Below are positions 54,398 through 60,654 of a stretch of DNA of 64,000 bases, piece by piece. The stretch lies in assembly GCA_902634515.1 (NCBI GenBank), contig CACPKH010000001.1, positions 62,001-126,000 on the forward strand, in the 5' to 3' direction. The translations under genes and the position numbers were made by a program. A model generated the notes under the pieces. That model did no database searches. It was given only the letters and a program-made list of their open reading frames with translations, and had not been told where the DNA came from. How positions within the stretch are numbered: the stretch's first letter is position 1; the number at the start of each line of letters is the position of its first letter. The stretch comes from an uncultured Prochlorococcus sp. (GTDB taxonomy: Bacteria > Cyanobacteriota > Cyanobacteriia > PCC-6307 > Cyanobiaceae).

Positions 54398-54510
54398 GGT
54401 CTTAAGAATTCCTTTATATTTTACATTCCAGTGAGGTGCTTATCCTCTAATAGTCGAAATTCTTTGAAAATTCCCTTTAGCTGAAGATGTTTATATATTC
54501 AATTAAGGAT

Positions 54511-54651
54511 TTACCCTTTCGAACCAATATATACAGGTTGCATCATTCCTCCATCTTGGTCATCGTCATCGCCGCTATCTTCTATGAATACTAAAGTAAT
54601 AGCAATTATGGCTAAAGAAATATATAGGCTTAGTTCTTGGTATTCGCTCAA
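54511..54651 (-). CDS. Small membrane protein with acidic linker and GGMMQPV tail
   Basis: 46 residues from TTG 54651: SEYQELSLYISLAIIAITLV, then FIEDSGDDDDQDGGMMQPVY and IGSKG. The layout of helix, Asp-rich linker and GGMxQPV matches 37521-37673, which also starts with TTG. Small cyanobacterial proteins with such tails are common, but no function is assigned. Confidence 0.7.
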   Translation of the reverse strand: MSEYQELSLYISLAIIAITLVFIEDSGDDDDQDGGMMQPVYIGSKG

Positions 54652-54774
54652 AATAAATTCAAATTTCCAAGAACCCTACATTATTTAGCTCCAAATGTCT
54701 TTGGACTTTAAAAAAGACAACTTATTGCATTTGTACCAGTTTTGGTTCATAATATTTTTGTAGCGGTTGCTACT

Positions 54775-54855
54775 AAACGTTCACCTTCTATTTGCGAAGG
54801 CGCAGTACGACTTAAGCCAGGGAACGGGGACTTGAGTTTACTCTGGAGGACTTAA
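54775..54855 (+). promoter_or_regulatory. Probable glutamine-II riboswitch (downstream-peptide RNA motif)
   Basis: Nested pairing is visible: CGTTC (54778-54782) with GAACG (54822-54826), and CCTTC (54784-54788) with GAAGG (54796-54800), followed by CGCAGTACGAC. The order, spacing and location just before a short reading frame fit the downstream-peptide / glutamine-II class known from marine picocyanobacteria. ACTTAAG (54810-54816) can also pair with CTTGAGT (54831-54837), and CCAG (54817-54820) with CTGG (54843-54846), which touches the GGAGG ribosome site at 54845-54849. Translational control by glutamine is the expected mode. Confidence 0.72.
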
Positions 54856-54957
54856 ATGACTCTTACTTATCGTGGGAAAAAATACGAGCAACATAAGGAA
54901 CCAGTTCAGAAAGAACATGTTCTCCTTACTTATAGAGGTAAGAGGTATCAAACTTGA
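54856..54957 (+). CDS. 33-residue DUF4278-like peptide with duplicated YRGKxY motif
   Basis: The sequence is essentially LTYRGKKY, a short linker (EQHKEPVQKEHV), then LLTYRGKRYQT. The repeated L-T-Y-R-G-K-x-Y is the DUF4278 core. GGAGG lies six bases before the ATG and is the site the upstream riboswitch would mask. A role in signalling nitrogen status is inference from the riboswitch class. A terminator follows at 54987. Confidence 0.85.
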   Translation: MTLTYRGKKYEQHKEPVQKEHVLLTYRGKRYQT

Positions 54958-54984
54958 TTTGACATCTCTAAAAATCTGCTCAAT

Positions 54985-55368
54985 TCAAAGGCCTCTTCTA
55001 TTAGGGCCTTTTTTATTGAAACTCATCAACTTAAAATAAATATCTTTTAATCTTTTTTTGTTTACTCCAAGGTCTGAGGCACCAACTCTTGAAGCAGACC
55101 TTATTTGTATAAGGCCTTTTTTATTTGCACCTATTGGTGATTTTATTTTTAGTATTTCTAAATCATCAGGGAATCTAAAAACTAGGCTTCTGCATATTGC
55201 ATGCCAGTAGTAACTATTACTTTCTAAAACCTCTATTCTTGGAAGGGATGAAGCAATTGAAACAATTTCAGTGAAGCACTTATTTACATCATCAAATTCC
55301 CACTCAACCAATTCACAATTGGATTTGGATTTACATTCTATAAGACGACCTTTTGAATTTATAGGCAT
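54985..55368 (-). CDS. DUF1499 family protein without signal peptide
   Basis: 127 residues: KCFTEIVSIASSLPRIEVLE, RSLVFRFPDDLEILKIKSPI and IQIRSASRVGASDLGVNKKR form the DUF1499 core. It lacks the signal peptide of its paralogue at 37787-38185 and should be cytoplasmic. Its last residues (KKGPNRRGL) are encoded by the hairpin at 54987-55013, so the stop lies within a terminator that serves the opposite strand. Confidence 0.82.
   Translation of the reverse strand: MPINSKGRLIECKSKSNCELVEWEFDDVNKCFTEIVSIASSLPRIEVLESNSYYWHAICRSLVFRFPDDLEILKIKSPIGANKKGLIQIRSASRVGASDLGVNKKRLKDIYFKLMSFNKKGPNRRGL
54987..55013 (+). terminator. Terminator after the riboswitch-controlled peptide gene
   Basis: AAAGGCC (54987-54993) pairs with GGCCTTT, starting at 55005, then a short T run. 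It ends the plus-strand peptide transcript and overlaps the 3' end of the minus-strand DUF1499 coding sequence. Confidence 0.85.
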
Positions 55369-55469
55369 ATTTTTATAGTAATTTAAACATAATAGTTTAA
55401 ATATATATGGCGAACTGATTTTTCAAATTAACTAAATATTTCTCTTGAAGGCTATTGCTAAAGTTAGCC

Positions 55470-55589
55470 TTAAAAGAACCCAGGAATAATCCAGCCGAAA
55501 ACACTGTAGTTAAAAATTGCAGCAAAAATACCAATCATGGCAAGTCTTCCATTTGTTATTTCAGCATTTTCTAAATATGTTTTGTTCAT
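55470..55589 (-). CDS. hli: High-light-inducible protein (Hli) 3
   Basis: 39 residues from ATG 55589 (MNKTYLENAEITNGRLAMIG); a longer frame exists upstream but runs through the previous hli gene. The motif E-x-x-N-G-R-x-A-M-I-G is intact, and the helix ends GWIIPGFF. Its ATG overlaps the stop of hli 2 by one base (TAATG), giving translational coupling. Confidence 0.88.
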   Translation of the reverse strand: MNKTYLENAEITNGRLAMIGIFAAIFNYSVFGWIIPGFF

Positions 55590-55792
55590 TAGAAAATCCC
55601 TGGAATAATTTGACCCGTTGTTATGTAGGCCCCCATAAGAGCTGTAAAGCCAATCATTGCCCAACGTCCATTAGCTTTTTCCGCTTCTTCTGGGTAACCA
55701 GCGTAATTTTCAATTAATTCAGGTCTGGCTTCAACGGGAAAAACATTTTGTCTATTGCCAGATTCAATAGTGACTTGACTAGAAGTAGTCAT
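55589..55792 (-). CDS. hli: High-light-inducible protein (Hli) 2
   Basis: 67 residues. The N-terminal 35 are soluble (FPVEARPELIENYAGYPEEA), then EKANGRWAMIGFTALMGAYI with the Hli chlorophyll-binding motif, then TTGQIIPGIF, the conserved C-terminal signature of marine and phage-type Hli proteins. It protects chlorophyll-protein complexes by binding pigments. The middle gene of three; the previous gene's stop is directly adjacent. Confidence 0.93.
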   Translation of the reverse strand: MTTSSQVTIESGNRQNVFPVEARPELIENYAGYPEEAEKANGRWAMIGFTALMGAYITTGQIIPGIF

Positions 55793-55900
55793 TTAAAAAA
55801 TCCCTGGGATAATTTGGCCAGTAGTGACATAAGCGCCAAATGCAGCAACAAATCCAATCATTGCTGCCCAACCATTAAACTTTTCAGCTTCAGGTGTCAT
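55793..55900 (-). CDS. hli: High-light-inducible protein (Hli) 1
   Basis: 35 residues: MTPEAEKFNGWAAMIGFVAA, then FGAYVTTGQIIPGIF. The motif E-x-F-N-G-W-A-A-M-I-G keeps the Glu and Asn chlorophyll ligands, with Trp replacing the Arg of the usual E-x-x-N-G-R. It is the first gene of the hli operon. Its TAA is followed directly by the ATG of the next gene. Confidence 0.9.
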   Translation of the reverse strand: MTPEAEKFNGWAAMIGFVAAFGAYVTTGQIIPGIF

Positions 55901-55928
55901 TGAGGTTTCTTGGAAAACTATGTTAAGC

Positions 55929-55958
55929 AATATAACACAGTTTGTGACTCTATGTAAA
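55929..55958 (-). promoter_or_regulatory. Likely promoter of the three-gene hli operon
   Basis: On the minus strand, TTTACA (55958-55953) and TATATT (55934-55929) are separated by 18 bases, about 30 bases before the first hli start. TTTACATA also resembles one half of the HLR1 box bound by RpaB, but the second half-site is not present. Confidence is limited to the -10/-35 pair. Confidence 0.5.
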
Positions 55959-56082
55959 GCCGGTTATTGCCTGGACCTCGCTGCTATGGATTTACGATGG
56001 AAGAAATACTTTTTGCTAAGATGAAAGAAGTACTTATTTGTAATGTATTAGACTATATTTTTACTTTAGTTAGAGATTAAAA

Positions 56083-56214
56083 GTGGATCCCTTAATTCTA
56101 GGCAGCTTGGTATTGATTGTAGGAATTATATTCTATTGCCTATTTATCTTTCTTGGCTTTATTGGCAGGTCGAATAATTTTAAAGTACAAGGAATTGCCC
56201 ATCAGAAGAAATGA
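56083..56214 (+). CDS. Tiny single-helix membrane protein
   Basis: 43 residues from GTG 56083: DPLILGSLVLIVGIIFYCLF, then IFLGFIGRSNNFKVQGIAHQ. Its stop overlaps the next start (ATGA), indicating a two-gene operon. No match recognised. Confidence 0.58.
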   Translation: MDPLILGSLVLIVGIIFYCLFIFLGFIGRSNNFKVQGIAHQKK

Positions 56215-56348
56215 TTGATCAAGATGTTTTAAACGAATTAACTCAATTTTCTAAGGCTTTGATATGCTTCGATGACTCTTCTTCTGAAGAAGAAATAATT
56301 GAGTCTTTAGCAAAAGTATTTTTGGAAATACCTTTACAAGAGAAATAA
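56211..56348 (+). CDS. Tiny acidic protein coupled to the membrane protein at 56083
   Basis: 45 residues: MIDQDVLNELTQFSKALICF, then DDSSSEEEIIESLAKVFLEI. Acidic and helical. It starts within the stop codon of the previous gene, so the two are translated together. Function unknown. Confidence 0.58.
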   Translation: MIDQDVLNELTQFSKALICFDDSSSEEEIIESLAKVFLEIPLQEK

Positions 56349-56862
56349 ACTTTTCTTTTCTTTGTTTAGCTTTTGATCTATTGATTAAAATAATAAACCA
56401 TACAAAACCTTTATTCATAAGACCTTAAAAGCTATTTAGTTGTTCCATTCCTTTCTAATTTTAGAGTATTTTATGTTTGCTAATCAATATCTTTGTGCTC
56501 CGATTTATAAATTATTCTATTTATAATTCCTAGTTACGCTTATCTTCTTTTGACTCTGAGTTATAGTTATCCCTCTCTAATCCCAGGCTTTTTATTTCAT
56601 TTCTGCTTGTATAAATTATGCATTAGAATTTAGGACTCCTAAATTAATTATATTTATTGCACACTAATTTCATTGGCTTCAATGTTTGTTTTTGATTAAA
56701 AAGGGGAACTCGAAATCATCTTTGACAGTCTTTGAAGGCTAGTTTTCTTGTATTAATAACAACAAATTCGCTTTTTAACTTAATAAAGATAACTTTATCT
56801 CCTCATATCTTATGAAGGATTGTAGTGTGTGTGCCAGCTATTTAGCCTTCATTTTTTAAATT
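56349..56862 (+). promoter_or_regulatory. Upstream region of pcb 1
   Basis: 514 bases without a gene. Near 56784-56820, AAAGATAACTTTATCTCC and CATATCTTATG resemble the conserved leader before pcb 2 and pcb 3 (AAAGACCTTTAACTATTC then CATATTTA), at a similar distance of about 80 bases from the start codon. The rest is AT-rich and unremarkable. Confidence 0.45.
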
Positions 56863-57936
56863 ATGCAGACCTACGGAAACCCAGATGTCACCTATGGGTG
56901 GTGGGTTGGTAATTCTGTAGTAACCAACAGAGCAGGGCGATTTATTGGCTCTCACGTTGGTCATACAGGAATTATTTGCTTCGCAACTGGTGCAAGTTGT
57001 TTATGGGAACTTGCACGTTTTGATTCCTCAATCCCTATGGGGCATCAAAGTTCTATATATCTCTCTCATTTGGCATCTCTTGGCATTGGCTTCGACGAGG
57101 CTGGAGTATGGACCGGAGCAGGTGTAGCAACAATTGCAATCTTTCACCTAATTTTTTCAGCAGTTTATGGAGGAGCAGGACTTCTTCATTCTTTATTGTT
57201 TGACCCTGATCTACAAGGCGGTCCAATTGGCCGAGTAGATAGATTTAAATTGGAATGGGATAACCCTGACAATATGGTGTTTATCCTTGGCCATCATTTG
57301 ATCTTTTTGGGTGTAGCGAATATCTGGTTTGTTGAATGGGCCAGAGTTCATGGAATCTATGACCCTGCAGTGGAGGCTGTGCGAACAGTTTTCCCAGGCT
57401 ATGGAGATTTTGGAATGGTATGGGGACACCAATTTGACTTTGTAAAAATAGACAGCCTTGAGGATGTAATGAGCGGTCATGCATTCTTAGCTTTCTTGCA
57501 GATTACTGGTGGTGCTTTCCATATAGCTACAGGCTCTACAACACCTTTTGAGCGGAAACGCCTTGGTGAATATGACAAATTTAAAGGTTCTGGGCTTCTA
57601 TCTGCCGAGGCAATTTTGTCATGGTCATTGGCTGGATTGTTTTTGATGGGAGTTGTTGCAGCATTCTGGGCCGCAACAAATACAACTGTTTACCCAACTG
57701 AGTGGTATGGCGAACCCCTTCAATTGAAGTTTGGTATTTCTCCTTATTGGGTTGATACTGGTGACATATCAGATTGCAAATACTTTTTTGGCCACACAAC
57801 TCGTGCTGCTTTAGTTAACGTTCAATATTATTTTGCGTTCTTCTGTCTTCAAGGCCATTTGTGGCATGCCTTACGTGCTTTGGGATTCGACTTCAGACGT
57901 ATTCCTCAAGCAGTAGGAGGCTTGACTGAGGCTTGA
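56863..57936 (+). CDS. pcb: Chlorophyll a/b-binding antenna protein Pcb (1)
   Basis: 357 residues of the CP43/IsiA/Pcb family with six membrane helices. It starts MQTYGNPDVTYGWWVGNSVV; conserved chlorophyll-ligand His occur in GSHVGHTG, PMGHQSS, LSHLAS, FILGHHLIF and QGHLWHALRA. The large lumenal loop of CP43 is absent, as expected. Pcb binds divinyl chlorophylls and forms rings or patches around the photosystems. It differs from the other two copies in the FPGYGDFGMVWGHQFDF loop. Iron-linked neighbours suggest induction by iron limitation (inference). Confidence 0.96.
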   Translation: MQTYGNPDVTYGWWVGNSVVTNRAGRFIGSHVGHTGIICFATGASCLWELARFDSSIPMGHQSSIYLSHLASLGIGFDEAGVWTGAGVATIAIFHLIFSAVYGGAGLLHSLLFDPDLQGGPIGRVDRFKLEWDNPDNMVFILGHHLIFLGVANIWFVEWARVHGIYDPAVEAVRTVFPGYGDFGMVWGHQFDFVKIDSLEDVMSGHAFLAFLQITGGAFHIATGSTTPFERKRLGEYDKFKGSGLLSAEAILSWSLAGLFLMGVVAAFWAATNTTVYPTEWYGEPLQLKFGISPYWVDTGDISDCKYFFGHTTRAALVNVQYYFAFFCLQGHLWHALRALGFDFRRIPQAVGGLTEA

Positions 57937-57974
57937 TATTAGGGCCTTTGTTAAATCCTCGATTTAGTTTTTTT

Positions 57975-58006
57975 AAACCTTGCCATTATTGGCAAGGTTT
58001 TTTTTT
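57975..58006 (+). terminator. Terminator after pcb 1
   Basis: AAACCTTGCC (57975-57984), loop ATTATT, GGCAAGGTTT (57991-58000) and a T run: a perfect 10-bp stem. A second imperfect stem-loop at 58016-58041 (AAGGCTGAG with CTCAACCTT) probably ends the opposite-strand gene at 58072. Confidence 0.92.
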
Positions 58007-58071
58007 GCCAATAAAAAAGGCTGAGTTTTTAACCTCAACCTTTTAATTGTTTTACTTAGTAAAACTGAGCT

Positions 58072-58263
58072 TTATTTCTTAGCCCATGGATCAATCCTTT
58101 TGGAGTCATCAGAATAATAAAAAAACTGACTCATGCCAAAGAATGCCCCTAATCCACATAGTGCAGCGCCTAAGTTAAAGCCTCCTGAAGGCTTTATTAT
58201 TCCTAGGTCTGAAGGATGTGGTAATTGAGTGGCGAAATCAAGAATGTGAGTAGGGTCAATCAT
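58072..58263 (-). CDS. Pcb-linked small membrane protein A
   Basis: 63 residues: MIDPTHILDFATQLPHPSDL, then KPSGGFNLGAALCGLGAFFG and MSQFFYYSDDSKRIDPW. One helix lies between the SGGF and SQF motifs. It is clearly related to 59871-60083 (DFATQLPHPSDIGLVKPSGG) and in its second half to 58313-58465. All three sit opposite the pcb genes. A role with Pcb or a photosystem is inferred from position only. Confidence 0.78.
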   Translation of the reverse strand: MIDPTHILDFATQLPHPSDLGIIKPSGGFNLGAALCGLGAFFGMSQFFYYSDDSKRIDPWAKK

Positions 58264-58312
58264 TTAATTGGAAAATAAGTTTTTGCTAAATCAGATCTGT
58301 ATGAACTGATAA

Positions 58313-58465
58313 TTACCCTTTTGAAGGATCGTTTTGATCTAAACCGTAATAGATGAACTGAGATACCTGGACAAATGCAATTAGTCCACATACTGCTGCT
58401 AGGCCGTTAAACCCACCAACTGTAATGGTAGAAAATAGAGGAGTTGAGTGAATGAGGGTAATCAT
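58313..58465 (-). CDS. Pcb-linked small membrane protein B
   Basis: 50 residues from ATG 58465: MITLIHSTPLFSTITVGGFN, then GLAAVCGLIAFVQVSQFIYY and GLDQNDPSKG. It shares GGF, CGL-x-AF, (V)SQF-x-YY and NDP with proteins A and C but has a shortened N-terminus without DFATQLPHPSD. It is 49 bases upstream of protein A on the same strand. Confidence 0.7.
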   Translation of the reverse strand: MITLIHSTPLFSTITVGGFNGLAAVCGLIAFVQVSQFIYYGLDQNDPSKG

Positions 58466-58569
58466 TTAATCGATAAAAGATTGCAAAATTTCCTAATAGA
58501 TAAACATAAAGAGCACAGAAAATCTCATCTCGTTGCATGTTGAAAAATGTTTTTTTATTTCTCTTACAT

Positions 58570-58655
58570 AAAGACCTTTAACTATTCCGTACATATTTAT
58601 GGACCACCATGTAGTGTTCATGGGGAATAGCGCCTTTTTCGCTCAAAAAGAAATT
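58570..58655 (+). promoter_or_regulatory. Conserved leader of pcb 2
   Basis: AAAGACCTTTAACTATTC at 58570-58587 is identical to 60573-60590 before pcb 3, and both are followed by CATATTTA and TGTARTGTTCAT at matching distances. The start codons lie 86 and 82 bases downstream. The shared element is probably the promoter and/or 5' untranslated region of coregulated antenna genes. Confidence 0.6.
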
Positions 58656-59705
58656 ATGCAGACCTACGGAAACCCAGATGTCACCTACGGGTGGTGGGCT
58701 GGTAATTCTGGAGTCACCAACCGCTCAGGCAAATTCATTGCAGCTCATGCTGCTCATACAGGACTAATTGCCTTTGGGTGCGGTGCAGCCACACTTGTGG
58801 AACTAGCAGGCTTTGATCCTTCATTACCAATGGGTCATCAGAGTTCTCTTTTCCTTGCTCACTTGGCATCTGTCGGTATTGGATTTGATGATGCTGGCGT
58901 ATGGACAGGTGTTGGTGTCGCCAATATTGCCATCGTTCACTTGATTCTCTCCATGGTTTATGGGGGGGGAGGCCTTTTGCATTCTGTCTACTTCACAGGA
59001 GATATGCAGGATTCAGAAGTGCCACAAGCTAGAAAGTTCAAATTGGAATGGGATAACCCTGACAATCAGACTTTTATCCTTGGCCACCATTTGCTGTTTT
59101 TTGGTGTTGCCAATATCTGGTTCGTAGAATGGGCCAGAATACATGGAATTTACGACCCTGCTATTGATGCAGTTCGTCAGGTTAACTACAACCTTGACCT
59201 TACCCAGATTTGGAATCATCAGTTTGATTTCCTTGCTATTGACAGCCTTGAGGATGTCATGGGTGGACATGCTTTCTTAGCCTTTTTCCAGCTTGGGGGT
59301 GGAGCTTTCCATATTGCAACTAAGCAAATTGGAACTTATACAAAATTCAAGGGAAAAGGCTTGCTTTCAGCTGAAGCAATTCTTTCTTGGTCTTTAGCAG
59401 GTATTGGTTGGATGGCATGTGTGGCAGCTTTCTGGGCCGCTTCAAACACAACTGTTTATCCAGAGGCCTGGTATGGAGAAGTCCTACAATTTAAATTTGG
59501 GATTGCTCCTTATTGGGTAGATACTGTTCCTGGCGGAACTGCTTTCTTAGGCCATACAACCAGAGCTGCTTTGGTTAATGTCCATTACTATTTAGGCTTC
59601 TTCTTTATACAAGGCCATCTTTGGCACGCATTGAGAGCTATGGGATTTGACTTCAAGCGTTTGCTTGACAGGACTGGTCCATTTGGAATACCAAGAACTC
59701 TTTGA
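58656..59705 (+). CDS. pcb: Chlorophyll a/b-binding antenna protein Pcb (2)
   Basis: About 349 residues from ATG 58656, chosen because MQTYGNPDVTYGWWAGNS is conserved in all three copies; an upstream in-frame ATG at 58599 adds a leader with no counterpart. Six helices with chlorophyll-binding His (AAHAAHTG, PMGHQSS, LAHLAS, FILGHHLLF, QGHLWHALRA). Compared with copies 1 and 3 it has a shorter loop at ATKQIGTYTKFKGKG and a VPGGTAFLGHT segment instead of the TGD-(I/L)-SD loop. Confidence 0.96.
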   Translation: MQTYGNPDVTYGWWAGNSGVTNRSGKFIAAHAAHTGLIAFGCGAATLVELAGFDPSLPMGHQSSLFLAHLASVGIGFDDAGVWTGVGVANIAIVHLILSMVYGGGGLLHSVYFTGDMQDSEVPQARKFKLEWDNPDNQTFILGHHLLFFGVANIWFVEWARIHGIYDPAIDAVRQVNYNLDLTQIWNHQFDFLAIDSLEDVMGGHAFLAFFQLGGGAFHIATKQIGTYTKFKGKGLLSAEAILSWSLAGIGWMACVAAFWAASNTTVYPEAWYGEVLQFKFGIAPYWVDTVPGGTAFLGHTTRAALVNVHYYLGFFFIQGHLWHALRAMGFDFKRLLDRTGPFGIPRTL

Positions 59706-59750
59706 AATAAAAGAGGACTTAGTTTTTCTATTAAGATTTAATAGTTTAAA

Positions 59751-59796
59751 AGCCAATAAAAAAACCCCTGCTTATATAGGGGTTTTTTTATTGGCT
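59751..59796 (+). terminator. Long perfect hairpin after pcb 2
   Basis: AGCCAATAAAAAAACCCCT (59751-59769), loop GCTTATAT, and the exact complement AGGGGTTTTTTTATTGGCT (59778-59796): a 19-bp perfect stem followed by more T. It can terminate in both directions. Confidence 0.9.
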
Positions 59797-59814
59797 TGGT
59801 TTTTTTATTAACCA

Positions 59815-59847
59815 TAAAAAAAGCAGAGCTTTTGACTCTGCTTTTTT
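59815..59847 (-). terminator. Terminator of the gene at 59871
   Basis: AAAAAAGCAGAG and CTCTGCTTTTTT flank a 7-base loop, just after the stop of the minus-strand gene at 59871-60083. Read on the minus strand it ends in a T run, and it can also back up termination of pcb 2. Confidence 0.85.
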
Positions 59848-59870
59848 ATTTGATTAATTAAATAATCAAA

Positions 59871-60083
59871 TTATCTAGATAACTTTTGTCTTTCAGTCCC
59901 TTCAAACTTTTCAGGATCATTACAGTCTCTCGCATACCAATGAAACTGAGATACTTGAATTATTGCAAGTATTCCAAAAATTACTGGGAGCAATTGGAAT
60001 CCACCTGATGGCTTTACTAAACCTATGTCTGATGGGTGAGGTAGCTGCGTCGCGAAATCCAGTAAATGCGAGAAATCAATCAT
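59871..60083 (-). CDS. Pcb-linked small membrane protein C
   Basis: 70 residues: MIDFSHLLDFATQLPHPSDI, then KPSGGFQLLPVIFGILAIIQ and VSQFHWYARDCNDPEKFEGT. It is a clear paralogue of protein A (58072), sharing DFATQLPHPSD and PSGGF, and like B has VSQF and NDP. A single helix lies between the motifs. It sits between pcb 2 and pcb 3 on the opposite strand. Confidence 0.78.
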   Translation of the reverse strand: MIDFSHLLDFATQLPHPSDIGLVKPSGGFQLLPVIFGILAIIQVSQFHWYARDCNDPEKFEGTERQKLSR

Positions 60084-60654
60084 CTATGCAATGAAAAGTA
60101 GATAAGTTATAGCCTAGAGCTTGGAATTATTTGCATGAAAAGGGGTTTTTTGACAAAACTGTTAATTTAATCAATCTATAAACACCTTAGAAATCCATTT
60201 ATAAAATTCAAAATTAAGGGAATTAGCTTTGAACCTTGATTGATTAGGAATGAAGTTTTTAAAATGTGAAAACCTTAAAACTTTCGAGCTTATCTCCGGT
60301 ATAACTTCACTTCCACTTTCCAACCCCAAGTCAGCTCTAGTTACTTCTTAATGATTTTTTTTTATTTTTACTTTTTTGTTTTGAAATCATATTTAGTAAG
60401 CTCCATCCATCTGTTGGTCATATAAATCTTTTTACTTGAACTTTCTAAAGCATTGCACTGCAGTCCTTTTCCCTTAATTGAATAATCATAATGAGTTGAA
60501 ATTTTTTTATAAAATTTGCTTGTTCAACCTGTTTTTCTCTTCAGATCAATATTTATTTCCTACCAACTAAATAAAGACCTTTAACTATTCTGCGCATATT
60601 TAATGAGCGCAGTGTAATGTTCATTGGATATTCGCCTGTATTGCTTAAAAAATT
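60084..60654 (+). promoter_or_regulatory. Intergenic region and conserved leader of pcb 3
   Basis: 571 bases without a gene. AAAGACCTTTAACTATTC at 60573-60590 is identical to the element before pcb 2, and TGTAATGTTCATTGG follows. The left part, near 60084-60200, should hold the promoter of the opposite-strand gene at 59871; nothing else is recognisable. Confidence 0.55.

Noticed and set aside
54720-54760. NtcA site upstream of the riboswitch
   Set aside because: GTACCAGTTTTGGT has the first half-site but not TAC in the second; no support.
55940-55958. HLR1 (RpaB) box at the hli promoter
   Set aside because: One half-site (TTTACATA) is present but the second repeat at the proper distance is missing.
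55920-56024. 34-codon plus-strand frame overlapping the hli promoter
   Set aside because: It lies across the likely minus-strand promoter and has no family features; probably chance.
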